64,000 bases of DNA from Cannabis sativa (Eukaryota > Streptophyta > Magnoliopsida > Rosales > Cannabaceae). Both the position numbers and the translations under genes were made by a program. Positions 1 to 12,274 of the stretch are shown here, piece by piece; positions within the stretch are counted from its first letter, which is position 1, and every line of letters begins with the position of its first letter. The notes under the pieces were generated by a model. That model worked only from the letters and a program-made list of their open reading frames with translations. It had not been told where the DNA came from and ran no database searches. The stretch is from NCBI RefSeq assembly GCF_029168945.1, contig NC_083604.1, positions 39,427,686-39,491,685 on the forward strand, given 5' to 3'.

Positions 1-56
1 TTATGGCCACTTCCCATTAGATCAGACAAATACTCCAAAGTTCCTCCAACTCCCAT
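1..56 (-). CDS. Heavy-metal-associated isoprenylated plant protein (HIPP), first 18 codons only
   Basis: Reading leftwards from the ATG at 56-54, the frame gives MGVGGTLEYLSDLMGSGH and then runs off the window. This opening is characteristic of the plant HIPP family (HIPP20/23/24 type), where it precedes one HMA metal-binding fold and a C-terminal CaaX isoprenylation box. Those proteins bind metal ions and act as metallochaperones or protein-binding scaffolds at membranes or in the nucleus. Only the N-terminal tail is present here, so the CxxC metal site and the CaaX box cannot be checked. The start is supported by a pyrimidine-rich leader and a TATA box about 220 bp upstream. The family call rests on the N-terminal signature alone. 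Confidence 0.72.
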   Translation of the reverse strand, partial: MGVGGTLEYLSDLMGSGH

Positions 57-290
57 CTTTTTTTCTCTCTCTTTTGATGAAAAAGAATCAAAGAGTAAAC
101 TTGTGAAATGTAAAGTAGGATATCAAAATGTTGAAGCAGAAGTAGAAAGCTTTAGACAGAGCAAAGAACAAGAGTTTGTTTTTATAGTGCTTTTGAAAAG
201 AAACAAGAGAGAGAATAAGGCAACAAAAAATTAAGATGGTGGTTTTGTTGAAGAAAGAGTTGAGTATTGAGTTATTTATATATAAAAGAA
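57..290 (-). promoter_or_regulatory. 5' leader and TATA box of the HIPP gene
   Basis: On the minus strand a TATATAAATA box lies at 283-274, about 218 bp before the HIPP ATG. The intervening stretch includes a run read as GAGA on the minus strand (61-75), typical of plant 5' leaders. A transcription start near 245-250 is inferred from the usual TATA spacing. A canonical G-box (CCACGTGG, 1852-1859) lies about 1.8 kb upstream; whether it serves this gene is unknown. Confidence 0.5.
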
Positions 291-1043
291 GAAGAGCATT
301 GGAAAGTGAACTCTAAGAAACTACAAGGAAGGAACTTCCTTAACTTACAAATGGATTCTTTCCTTGCCTTCAAACATACAAAGAAGAAAGAAAATGTTTA
401 AATATATTTAAAAGGCTGTCTCTGAATACCTCTTTAGCTTATGATATTTTCTTTTACACAGGCCTACTTATATATATAGAGAGGCCTTTGATCAGATTTC
501 AAACAGAGAAAAGGTAATGGCCCCACATACATCAGTAAATTACAAAACAAAAGTTTTTATAACCCTTCATTTTTTATTTTTTAAGTTTTATGTATTGGAA
601 CAATGTTTCAATGTGCAATTATTGTAATCTATTTTATTACTTTTGGCTTCCTTAATGGAGCAAGCTTTATCCTTTTCGCTCAAGAAATAGTTTTGCTATC
701 ATACCCCTACCGAAGATATGATTATGAGGGGCTTGGATGCAAAATCAGTTAAACAGATAAAAGAAAGGCACTACATTTGTTCTCTAAAGTAAAAAACTAA
801 AATTTCTTTAAAATATTTGAATAATCAAATTAAAACCGAACAAAACTTTTTCGTTATTTGAAAGTTTTATTTAAAATTTACTATTTATTGCTGTAAATAT
901 TTTTTAATAATTGTTTTTGATTTTAATATTTATTTTTATCGTGGATATTAACGTATTTTTAATATTATATATTTAAAATAACCATACATAATAATTGGAA
1001 CTTTTTTATTTTTACACTTTAAATTAATTTTTTTTAAATAATT

Positions 1044-1346
1044 TACAGCATAAATATTTAAGTTTAACTCTCAGTTACTTAAATTTATTTTTTGACCGTA
1101 ATAATACTTATTTTTGAAACTTCTGTAAGTATCTATCAAGTCGTTATCTACATGTCATTTTCTTATTAGCATATTTAAATTAATTTTTAAATAAAAAATA
1201 AAAATTTAATGACTTGTACTAATTAGAAACTGTCAAGTAACTATTGACTTGATATTTAATGGTCAAGTATAAGTTTCAAAAATATAACTTATGAATTGTT
1301 CCTGTCAAAAATTAAACTTAATTATTATTAGAGTTAGTGCCGTAAA
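1044..1346. repeat. Possible MITE or foldback element with degenerate inverted ends
   Basis: The left side (about 1044-1120) and the reverse complement of the right side (about 1265-1346) share interrupted blocks in the same order: a TTTAC(A/G)GCA start, AAGTTTAA, TTTTTGAC and TTTTTGAAACTT. The arrangement fits an old non-autonomous TIR element of about 300 bp. The arms are too diverged, and the flanks too AT-rich, to define a target-site duplication. Confidence 0.35.
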
Positions 1347-1700
1347 AATAAATTGTGATATATAAAATGAATGAGTTACTCCTCCTATTGTCAATTGATT
1401 TTGAGATAAAACCTCATTTATTTTATTTCTAAATTCTAACATTTATTTATATGCAACTTCGAGATAAATTTAAGTATTTATACAATAAATTTTGTGATAA
1501 ATTACTTTTTTTTTTCTCCTCATTCCTCATCTTTCTTTTGGCTTATTTACGACAAACACATAGTGTGGTATCAAGTTGCTCATTGGTGATGCTCTTAGAG
1601 GGAGTAAGTAAACTTTTGAAAGCAATGTTTATGGAAAGTAAGCAACAGGCTCCAAAAAGAAGACAGAAACTGAAAAAAGTTGGATTGAAATTGTGAGTCG

Positions 1701-1730
1701 TAATAACAATAATAATAATAATAATAATAA
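1701..1730. repeat. AAT microsatellite
   Basis: Near-perfect AAT trinucleotide run with one interruption near its left end. Confidence 0.9.
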
Positions 1731-4700
1731 GGATCCTGAACATTTTACGAATAAGTCCCAACCCAAGGTTTCTTTCAAAATTGGAAAGCAGCTGCCTGCC
1801 ACGTTGTGAGACACCAGCGCCAAGCGAATATTCATCTCATTTATCTGACTGCCACGTGGACTTAATCGAACGGTTGAGATGGTAAAAGAGAACTATTAAT
1901 ATTATGGAGCTGGGCTGGGCTGGCTGACCTTCCTCCAACCCTCCAAAAGTGAGGCTGTCTTACTCGTTGATTTGTGAGCTGTTTTGGGAATTGATTGGTC
2001 AGCCATATTATCTGTAATCACACCTTAACTAACTAACAATTTTTTCCAATTTAGAAAATAAATTTTAATATTAATAAAAAAAAAGCCTAGCAAACGTTGT
2101 TATTGTTAATAGGTCCATTTCCAATTTCATGGTCCCAATGTCTCTTTTTTCCTTAACAAACATAATAACATGGTAATATTTTACATTTATTATTATTATT
2201 ATTATTGATGTTACGTGAATTTGTAATATGTATAAATCGGTAACATTGTAATTTTATTTTATACCTAACCTAATACAGAAGAGCACATAATGTAGCTTAA
2301 TGAGGAAACAAATTAACCTCGACGCGTTTATCTATACGAGTAGGAGCATGGTTGGAAGAAAGCTGTTTCGGTTGATCATTCATAGGCAAGATCTAGGAGA
2401 ACAAATTTAATTTATATTTATATATTACACATTTATGAAACTTCCTATCTACTCCTTTATATTTTTGTATTTCCTTCTAAGTTAATTTTAATCTCTAAAC
2501 GAATCTTAAACAATTTTAATTTAATAGTTTTTCCTTCTTTTTTAATGTCTCCTAACCACCGTGATTAGTTTTTTATTTTTTTGGTTCATATTTAAATGCA
2601 GTCTATACTCAATAATCTTCCAGATGGTGATCAAAACGACATATATATGATATAAAAACAAAATCTCAATAATTAATCTTTAATGAGTAATATTAATAAA
2701 TGTTGAAGAATATATATGTACATTCGTTTTTGATGGAGTGAAAGACATTCTTATCTCTATATAGTTGAAAAAATAAATATCAGTACATTTATAATGTTTT
2801 TTAATAGTCAAGTGTCAAAGACACCTGCTCTAATGTTTCACAGTATATGTATATGCTTATTTTATGTTATATATAAATGGTTTTAAGTGCCTGTTTTTAC
2901 TTAGTTAAGTTTTGCAATTAAGCTGGTGTGACTTGTGAGACGTCACCGCGTTTTGGTCCATTATTTATTAAAATTAAATGGATTGAATTGTTATGGCTTT
3001 ATATTAAAATCATGGGATATTATTACTTGTCTAAAAATAATAAATTTGATGGATATTACTTCAATATATATTATTATTTTAATATATTAATTTATTTTTA
3101 TTTATTTTATCAAGAAGATGGTGTTGGATTCATCTTTGACGCATGATTTTTCTTTCTTTTTTTTTTCCTTCAAGATACACAGTTTAGATTTAGTTCTTTG
3201 TCTCTCTACGAGATCATTTATATGCATTAAATTAATTAAAAATTTTATTAGAGATTTTTACTAGTTTATTTACTAATTTTTTTGAGTCGTCCCTAATTCA
3301 TATTTGTAATCATGAATTAGCAGTGCGTGCATTCAGAGTAGATAATGAACTAATTTGAATGAATTCTCTATCTTTTTTTATGATGTACTCTATTACCATA
3401 GACGACTCTTGTGGAGTGCAAGTTAGACTATTGCACAGGTCCCAAAAAATAAAAGATCAAAAAAAAAAAAAATAAAGTGCCTAATATATATTTTTTTTAA
3501 TGCTCTTCAATAAAGTGCTTAATATTTTTTTTTTCAAACCTTTCATATTTTTTTCTATCATTTTTTTGTTGTATTGCAATCAATAATAAATTTTATAAAT
3601 TAATTGGATTTTTTTGGTGTTTTGTAAAATATATAACCGTATGATAATATTTAAAAATATTATTTTTGAATTATATTTTTTTTATAAGGGCCTAATTTTT
3701 AAAATTAGAACAGGGCCTCCAAAATATTTAAGATTGCGCTGTCTCTTATGGTTTTTCAATGAAATATTTATTCATTGTTGAAAAAAAAAATCTTAGAATA
3801 TTTAGCAAAGAGGTGTGCTAATCACACTCTATTTTACACTCTTTTTTGCAGTCCCTTTATATTCTAATGACAAGTGTCATTTTTGTTTAGGTAATGCTTA
3901 TCATACCTAATAATTAGTCTTAACATTATAACTTAATTACATTTGTGTCATTCTAATTAAATTGTTCTATTATTTTACCAATTTAGCAATTTCTTCTTTA
4001 TAGGAGAATAAATATATTTTAAGTTGTTTAGTTTTTTTATTAGTTAAACAAAAACTACAATTAATTATGTATTCTAATTTGTAAATTATAACTTAGAGTT
4101 ATAATACGAGTACATACAATTTTTTTTTCTCAATGTATATTGATACTCTTTTAAATTTGAAATCACTAATATTATAATAGTTCTAGATATATATTATTGT
4201 TTTCCTTTTCATTTTTTAATTAATTAATAATTTTTATTATATTTGATGAATACTTTATTTTTCGTTATTTTAATTAATTGATGATCTCATTCTTTCTTAG
4301 TTTTGAATTTAATTAGTTTTTATTTTTTATTTACTAATAAATTAGAACTATTTTACAAATGAGAAATTATTTAATATTTTTTTTCACAATTATATATTGT
4401 GTTTATTGAGCTAATTAAAGAAAATAATTAAATTATTTTTATTATAATATTCTACTAATAAATTAATATTTATTGAACTAATTAAATTTTTAGTCATTAT
4501 TTACAAACAAAAATAAGCTCTAATATATTTATATATTGAGTTAAAGTTGATTTTATTTTAATTGTATGTATCATATCGAAAAACTAAAATAAACTAAAGA
4601 ACTTTATATCTATACTCTACAAATTTATTTATACGCCCCAATAAAATAAATCAACTAAAATTATTTTAAAATTTACACTTAATACTTTTTTTAAAAAAAA

Positions 4701-5227
4701 TATATTGGTTCTCTTTTAATTTTTAGTAATTTTTTAATCTTATTGTCATATATTTTTTTAAATAATAACTTTATTATATTTTTACTCTAATATTTTTCTA
4801 TATTATTTTTTAATTTTTATATTAATATTCAAAATATATTTTGTTTTACATGTGTGCATACATGAGAAAAAAATGAATTAAATATATATTATGCAAAATA
4901 TATTTATATTTTGGAGTGTAAATATTATTTCACTTAAAAATATTTATTCTTCTATAAATAAATGAACAAATTATTTAAGTAGTAGAGTACTTTAATTAAA
5001 ATGACACAAATATAATAAAGTTATAATACTATGATGTTGGGAATATTCACTACAATTTGGACTTTTAATCACATTATTTAGTGACTCGCACTTTTGTGCG
5101 TGTCACTAAAAAATTAAGATTGATTTTTAGTGACACTCACAATTAGACTCTAAACTTTCAGTATTAGTCTCTTAGAATGTGTGTCCCTAAAAATATATGA
5201 GGTGTCACTAAAAAATAATACCCATAA

Positions 5228-5460
5228 TTTTTTAATTTTTTTTTTAAAAAACATATTAATCTATAGTGACACGCCAAACGTGTGTGGGTAAACGTGTCCC
5301 GACATGCAAAGCGTGTCACTATAGCATTTATTTTTTTCAAATTTAATTAATATTTTTTTTAAAAAAAAATATTAATCTATAGTGACACGCTAAACGCGTG
5401 TGGGTAAACGTGTCCCGACATACTAAGCGTGTCACTATATCATTTTACTTTTTTCAACTT
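5228..5460. repeat. Two tandem copies of a 116 bp subterminal unit in the CACTA element
   Basis: The block around CTATAGTGACACGC at 5261 recurs at 5377 with the same order of inner words (GTGTGGGTAAACGTGTCCCGACAT, then GCGTGTCACTATA). Each unit has a TAGTGACACGC near its start and an inverted partner near its end, so each could fold or bind a dimeric factor. Confidence 0.75.
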
Positions 5461-5559
5461 TAATTAAAAAAATTTCAATTTTTTTTTTAATTATATATAA
5501 ATATAATCTGATATTTTATTTATTAAATAAATAAATAACATATTTATATAAAAAAAAAA

Positions 5560-6125
5560 CCTATTCATATATATCTTATTTTTTTAACTCTCTCTCTCTC
5601 TTCCTTCATAAACAAAAAACCCTAAATTTTCTAAACATATAACCGCACCCTTCTCTTCTCTCTTCTAAGCCGCACTTCTCTTCTCTCTTCTCAGCCAGCC
5701 GCGCGCAGTTCTCTTCTCAGCCATCCGCAGCCGCAGCCGCACCTCCTCTCGTCTCAGCCGCACCCGCACCCGCACCCGCACCCGCACCTTCTCTCTTCCC
5801 AGCACCGGTGGAGCTCTGACCACCGTCGACCACCTTTCTCTCTACAGTCAGTCGCCTTCTCTCTCCCTCATTCTCCTTTCGCGCACAAACCTCCCCCAGA
5901 CCAAAGTTTTGAGATCTTCATCACCATCGCCCAAGGAAAATGGGTTTTTTTCTATTTTTTATTTTTTCGTGCGTCTCTCTCTTGCTCTCTCTTGTGGTGA
6001 CGACGTTTCTTTTTTGTTGTGCAGCGATCTCAGGTGACAGTGTCACGGTTGAAGCTCGCCATGGATCTCAGCTCGGGGTTCGTTTGAATCAAGCTGTGGA
6101 TCTCGACTCATGGTTCGTTTGAAAT
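5560..6125 (+). other. Gene-like cargo or relic 5' exon inside the CACTA element
   Basis: This stretch differs sharply from its AT-rich surroundings. It has pyrimidine-rich leader-like sequence with AAACCCTAAA, CTCTTCTCTC blocks and a CACCCG hexamer run (5761-5786), then an open frame of 60 codons (5940-6122) starting MGFFLFFIFSCVSLLLS. That frame is hydrophobic over its first 30 residues, so it could encode a signal peptide, but it matches no family I recognise. It may be captured host 5'UTR plus first exon, or the promoter and first exon of the lost transposase. No intact product is claimed. Confidence 0.4.
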
Positions 6126-9079
6126 TGGGCTGTGAACCTTATTTGTTTTAGTTTTTTTTTAGTTCTAATGTTTAGGTAATTGTATCTGTTACATTTTCTG
6201 GGTTACATTATCTGTTCTAAATATTGTATCTGTAAAGAGGAAATTAGGTTAATGTTTAGGTACTGACCTTATTTATTTTAGTAGTGTTTGTTGAATTAGT
6301 GAGCTCTATAATGGAATAATGTAAATATTGTGTCTCTAAAAAAAAATTGGGTTAATATTTTGTTTAGTAATAGATATGTGTTTTATTGAAATTAATTGTG
6401 TAATTTATATTTTTTTTGGTTGATTAAAATTATTAGTGTTATATTTAATTATAATTGCATATAACTAATATAAATTATTATTTATAATGTATAAAATTTA
6501 AATTAAAATAATTAAATATTATATTTTTTAAAATAATATTTAATTGAATTTTTATTTTACTTTTTAATTTCAAAACAAAATAAATAAATAAATAAATAAT
6601 TAACTATATTAATAAAAAAGAAAAATATTTAATATCTCTAAAAATATTAATAAAAAGTAATAAAAAAAAAAGAAAAATAGGATATAGTGACACTTCATGT
6701 GTGTGGCAATTACTTTTTTAGTGTGACACTATACGCCTATAGTGACGCGCAGAAAATGAATGTAAAAGGTTTCAGTGACACGTGTAAAGTGTCACTAAAA
6801 ACTATCTTTCCAGTCAGCCTCATTAGTGACGCGCGTTGAAGTGTCACTATATACTTTTAGAGTTACTCAATGTGTGTCACTAAAACCCAATTTTCTAGTA
6901 GTGATTTTACCAGGATCTAGATTTACTAGCAAGTATGTTGAATTAACATCCTAAATATGAATTCTCTAAAACAATGAAATAAACACATAAGGGTTTAAGA
7001 AAACCTTACATTGATTGCAGCGGCATATAATGACTCCTTCCGTTCAAGATCTCTAGACCTTGATTCCTTTCTGTAGCAGAGCATTATCAAGATCTGAACC
7101 TGGATCTCTTTCTCTCCTTCGGGTTCGGTTACCACCGTCTTACTCACTCTGATTGAGTACTTGACTTGCTATGTGTGGGCATGGCACTCTTTCACTCAAG
7201 GTTTTGAATGTGAAGAACAATGAAGGAGGCTGAAATCATTATGGAAGAAACTCTCTCATCTACGTTGGTTGAATAGCTAAGTTGATAAGAGTTGACAAAT
7301 TTTCAAGAGGATGGGATGAGAGTATCATGTTCCTTCTATAGTGTTTCAACTAGGGCTTAGGGCTAAATTATATGGATTAAAAACGAATAAAATATTGGGC
7401 AAAAATTACTTCTTAGCCGTACATTTTAAAGGACCAATCTCTAGTTACAATTTTGTCACTTTATTTAAACCACTTATTCTTCTTTTCAATAATACCATAT
7501 TTTCCAATTCAATCCTATAAATGCCAAAACTATTTAGTTAATAATTATAATAAATTATCAAATAAAATTGTTATGTATGTAATCTATTAATTAGACCATA
7601 CAAAGTCTCTTAATTAACAAATTGACCCCAAAACCTCCTTTCTTCACAATTAAGCCATTGCTTAATAAAAATTCATAAATAAGACATAGTCTAATTTTAC
7701 AATTAATTGATTAATTAAAATCAATTAACTGAGTCTGCAAGCAGTATTATCTCAACTAGTGAGGGGACCATGAGCCTATATAACCGAGCTTTCAATAAGT
7801 AGATCTAGAATTCACCAAGTAAATTCTCAACTTATTAATTCTGCCTTGCACCACTATAGATTTGGAATTGAATAACACTCTCAATTATATAGAACACTCT
7901 ATATGTACCACGATATAGATACGTTATGATTATCAATTGCTACAATCCTAATAGTCAAAGATCCTCTATAGATGATCTACACTGAATAGGGACAAATTTA
8001 CCGTTCTACCCTTCAGTGTATTTTATCCTTAAAACACTTAGCAACCTATAAATGATACTTCAGTAAACTAATATAATTACTTAAATGAGGCATCAATCAT
8101 TTATCTCTATTCAACCAAGCTCGAAGGAGATCATCATTTCACTTCTAAATACTTATAGAAGTTATAGATTCCATATCTATGATTAGCGCTCCCACTCAAT
8201 TAAACTACCATGTCCTTAATCTGTATGTCACGAGAAGATCCAATTGGTTGACTTTAACGAACAAATTGAAGAACATAAATTATACAACTAAGTTGAACCT
8301 AACCATATCACGATTAAGATCCATATACCTAAGATCAGCCATTGATATTGACTTAGAAAGATATAACGGTAAGTTTATGATATCTTATCTAAGATTAATA
8401 TCGGTCCCTTCCAATATATACTCCATACATCCGATACTGGTAAACTTTGCCGATGCCCTGGAAAGGACATAACACTTATCCAAGGTGTAAGTATACCTTA
8501 CCGCTGATTATCATGCCAGTCTAAATCGAGTGAATTGACAAATCATGGGAATTAAACTTTTGAACATCTAATCATGATTATATTTCACTGTGCTGACGAC
8601 ACATAATCATGGACAAATATATACATATTTATATATATTCTGGACTTAATAGAATTTATACATTAAACATAATCATGACATAAATCATGTGAACTATGCA
8701 ACATAAAATACGATTTCTGATCTTTATTAATTAGTATATCTGATTATATTGAAATGAGTTTTATTTAGGGCACAAAACCCAACATATGACTAGATATTAG
8801 GTATAAATAAACATTGTTTAAAAAATGACACTTGTCATTAGAATATAAAGAGAGTGCAAAAGAGAGTGTAAATTAGAGTGTGATTAGCACTCATACTTTT
8901 ATACCATTTGTCAGCAAAAACACAATTTGTCAACCCCAATCCGTTGATTGAAAAAAGTCCACAAAAACATGGGCTGTGTCTTATCGGACTAAAATTTTTT
9001 ATTTGAATTTTTCATAAGTAACTAAAAAAAAGGAAAAAACAAATTATTGATGCTGAAAATTAACTCAACAACACATTTA

Positions 9080-10994
9080 TATTTACACTTCAAATTCTTT
9101 ACACTAGGATGATCTCAATCAAAAATGTCTCGGGTCAAAAGATGGTTGTTCAACGCTTGCCAAGCAATGAAACAGTGTTTGGGAACACAAATTCTATGCC
9201 AAATATTATTAGCATAATCCACTTTATTAGCAATAATTAGGGAAGTATAGAAAATTTTAGTTTTAAGCTTACCCTTCTGAACAACAGCATAAACATCCTC
9301 TTTGTCAATTTTGTCTCTAAGTTTCAAGAGTTTTCAAAAGTACCAACAAGCGTCCAATTTTAACGGAGCCTACCAGAAATCTTTTCCCTTCAAATAGATT
9401 GAATTGATCCACTTAACCCACAAAATGTATTGTTTACTTGAGGCAGCCCAAATAAACTTAGCCATCAACGAAGTGTTCCAGCTTCTCCCTTTATAGAATC
9501 CAATCCTGCCATAACTCTTGGGGAGACAAACTTTTTCTCAAGAAATGAGATGAAGTTTGCTACGATTCCCCTTCATACCCCAAAGAAAGTCCCTGCAGTA
9601 TTTATGAATGGTTACAACAACTTTTTGAGGGAGAAAAAACATACTCATCCAAAAGTTTTTAATACCCAGTAAAACTGAATGAATAAGCTAAGCTCTGCCA
9701 GAAAAAGAGAGGTTTTCACTTTCCCAGTTATGAAGCCTCCTCTGGATCTTATCTAAAATCTCACCACAGTCAGCTGCTTTCCATTTTGTTAGTCTCAAGT
9801 GAACCCCTAAATATTTTAGAGGAAACATTCCTTCTTCCATCTTGATTAAGTCTAAGAGAAGAGTCTTGCAATCCTCCTTGATACCACCAAAATAGGCCTG
9901 AGACTTGTCCTTGTTTATAGTAAGACCTGTTACTGCACAAAAATCGTTAATAATTTGATTAATGATCTGGATAGAGTTGATATTACCTTTACAAAAGATA
10001 ATAAGGTCATCAGCGAAGCAAAGATTAATTATTAGCTTCACTTTTTTACATAGAGGATGAAAGCCAAAGCTTTTGTCTCTGAAGCTTGGAGGAGCAGCTG
10101 GGTTAGATATTCCATAATCAAAACAAAGAGCAAAAGAGATTTAGGGTCACCTACAAAGGTCTATTTTGAAGAAGCACCTTGCATAGATATTTTTTTTAGC
10201 ATACCCCTTGAAAATGTCTTGAAAAGTTAAGATATTGTGAGCCAATAATTTGTCTTTGATAAATGCTCATTGGTTGTTGTGGATCAGAGAAGGGAGCATT
10301 TCTGACGAGAACAAAGCATTTTGGAAATGCATTTGTATAAGGTATTACAACAACCAATAGGCCTATAGTCAGCTGCAGTTGCCCGATTATCTTTCTTAGG
10401 TATAAGAGAGATAACTATTTTATTGAGGTCACTAGGCAACTTCCTATCATGAAAAAAAATAGAGAATTGCCTCTGTTATCTCATCTCCTATCTGATTCCA
10501 CAAACCTTTAAAGAACCTCGACCCAAAGCCATCCGGTCCCTGGCTTTTAAAAGAGTGTATATCAAACAATGCATCCTTGACATCTTTCTTTGTGAAGGGT
10601 CTGATCATGTTTACTTGCCACTGAATGCTCAACTTATGACCCTAATTTAGGCAATCCAAATCTATCTTCCTGTTAGCTGCACTTTTGTTGCCCAAAAAAT
10701 TGCAAAAATGATTGACAAAATGGTTAATAACACAATCATAATCATCAATAATCTCACCATCCTTTATAAAGGACGTCATTCTATTTTCAGTCTTCCTTTT
10801 TTTTAAGAAAGCAAAAAAATATTGTGAATTGTCATCCCCAAACTGAAGCCAAGTTATTTGACTCAGCTGTTGAATAAAGCTTGAGTAGTTTTGTTGGGCT
10901 ATCACAAGCTCAGCATGCTTTTCCTGTTCAGCTTGCTGTAACTAAGTATTTGAAGGGTCATTGGCTAGCTTATCTTGAGCTAAATTGAACTCCT
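9080..10994 (-). pseudogene. LINE ORF2 C-terminal part, reverse transcriptase remnant
   Basis: Broken frames read leftwards from 10994. They give the pre-RT linker (WLQFGDDNSQYFFAFLKKRK), the RT start (KKDVKDALFDIHSFKSQGPD), the RT active site as FADD (9688-10041, LCFADDLIIF), and finally a zf-RVT-like segment (WHRICVPKHCFIAWQALN, 9115-9327). Stops and frameshifts occur at several points, especially between 10041 and 10447, so no active enzyme is possible. Confidence 0.78.
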
Positions 10995-12274
10995 CCTTAT
11001 GTAATACCCTAAGATTAAGATAATGGATTAGCAAACCCTAACTAGTTAACTGTGTATGATTGTGGAATTATATTATTATATAATTTATTATATGTGAATT
11101 AATATTAGAGAAATGGCATGTTAAGACCCCATTGGTGAGCCAGGGGTATTTTCATAATTTTAACTCGAGAAGGGTAAAATTATAATTTTAATATTATGAC
11201 GTTCTTGTTGACTATATTATTATATAGTATACTTGTTGTGTCCTTTTTGCAGGTGTTTTCTGACAAGTCGGCTTGGTATAGTCACAATTGGGTATTTCGA
11301 GCCGAACTGAGTTCAGGGCCGAAATATATTTTTGGGATTTTATATTGGCATTTGATTGATTTATGAATATTCTGAAAATAATTTAAGTATTGTGTGTGAT
11401 TGTTAATGACAATATTACCCTTGTGTCATGCTTATGTTATATTTAAGCCCTAGTGGCATTTTGGTCTTTTGACCATTTGATTAATTATCAACAAAGGGAA
11501 TATTTACAAAATGAGAAAACCAATTTTCTGGTTTTATAGCACACCACCAACCCCTCCCTCTCTCTATTTCTCATCTTTTCAAATTTTCAATCCTTGAGAA
11601 TTTTACCATGGATTAAGCTTGGGTTTGGGAAGATTTTGGTGCTTGGCTTTGAGAAAAGTTTAAGGTAGCTTTCTATTTAATTTACTTTAAATTTTGCTAC
11701 TGAATATATGTGGAAATTATGCTTTTGATATTGCTAAATTGATTGGTTGCATATATGTGGAAAATTAGCTTAATCTTAAAGCTTATTGCTTAGTTGTGTT
11801 GATAATCCTTGGTTATTGTTTTGGATTAAGTTTAAGAGAGAATTTTAGGGATTGTGTTGGTGCTTCTTTTCTGTTATGCATCTCTGAATTTTATTGTTGA
11901 GCTTGAGCTTGAGTTTTGGGTTTAAATATTCAAGGTTTGAGCTTGAATTTGTTGATATTTTGCTCAAGTTTGGAGCATATATTGTATAGTGTTTAAATCT
12001 GATTTTGGTGCATGAAATTTGTATTTTAACTCTCTATTATGTTAGTTTTATTATGTGAGAAATGATTTTGAAAAATATACATGTTTGGGTTGAATTGGGG
12101 GTGAGTTTGGCATATTTTCGAAGCTAAAAACTTGGTTTTATGGATTTTTAAACCCAGTGGTCGCGACTATCATAGGTCTGGTCGCAACCATGATAATGGC
12201 AGATTAATATTATTTTTGGGTTTTTGTTTTCGCCATGACTTTTGACTCGCGACTCCGTTTGAGATGTTCTTTAT

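Larger units (their letters stand above)
291..3812. other. AT-rich intergenic spacer
   Basis: No coding segment with recognisable similarity is visible. The short open frames here are low-complexity. The stretch holds a possible degenerate inverted-repeat element (1044-1346), an AAT microsatellite (1701-1730), a G-box (1852-1859) and many A/T homopolymers. The stretch around 3430-3740 has paired phrases of the type found in degenerate transposon remnants, but no ends could be defined. Confidence 0.6.
5048..6903. mobile_element. Non-autonomous CACTA (En/Spm-type) transposon, 1856 bp
   Basis: The left end is CACTACAATTTGG and the right end is TCTAGTAGTG (reverse complement CACTACTAGA). A 3 bp TSD ATT flanks it at 5045-5047 and 6904-6906. 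Rejoining the flanks restores the LTR sequence seen in copy B (GGAAATTATTTTACCAG), which confirms the boundaries. Subterminal zones on both sides carry many copies of TAGTGACAC or its complement, the usual transposase-binding layout of this superfamily. No transposase domain is recognisable. The centre holds a GC-richer gene-like segment. Confidence 0.88.
5035..8784 (-). mobile_element. Copia-type solo LTR (copy A), split by a CACTA insertion
   Basis: The element begins TGTTGGGAATATT and ends AAACCCAACA, and is flanked by a perfect 5 bp TSD TATGA (5030-5034 and 8785-8789). Without the CACTA insertion it is about 1.89 kb. It matches copy B (12275-14169) along its length, including the region around 7010-7110 and the end GAGTTTTATTTAGGGC. 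No gag or pol lies beside it, so it is a solo LTR. Copy B lies next to an antisense Copia gag fragment; this is the basis for the Copia assignment and for the minus orientation. Confidence 0.8.
3815..8892. mobile_element. Long-TIR element (outermost of a three-level nest)
   Basis: The left end (3815-3900) and the reverse complement of the right end (about 8800-8892) match over roughly 90 bp. Both read GTGCTAATCACACTCTA and go on through TTATATTCTAATGACAAGTG. The first bases are ambiguous by about two positions and no clean TSD is visible. Removing the LTR insertion (5035-8784) and its extra 5 bp leaves an element of about 1.32 kb with no coding capacity, that is, a MITE-like derivative. A diverged relative of its right half lies at about 54430-55037. 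Superfamily uncertain; long TIRs suggest a Mutator-type or similar DNA element. Confidence 0.65.

Noticed and set aside
2928..3146. 72-codon open frame in the left spacer
   Set aside because: Dominated by Tyr, Ile, Asn and Phe from AT-rich sequence; no family resemblance.
5761..5786. CRISPR-like or satellite array
   Set aside because: It is a short hexamer microsatellite in a plant genome; there are no spacer-repeat units anywhere in the window.
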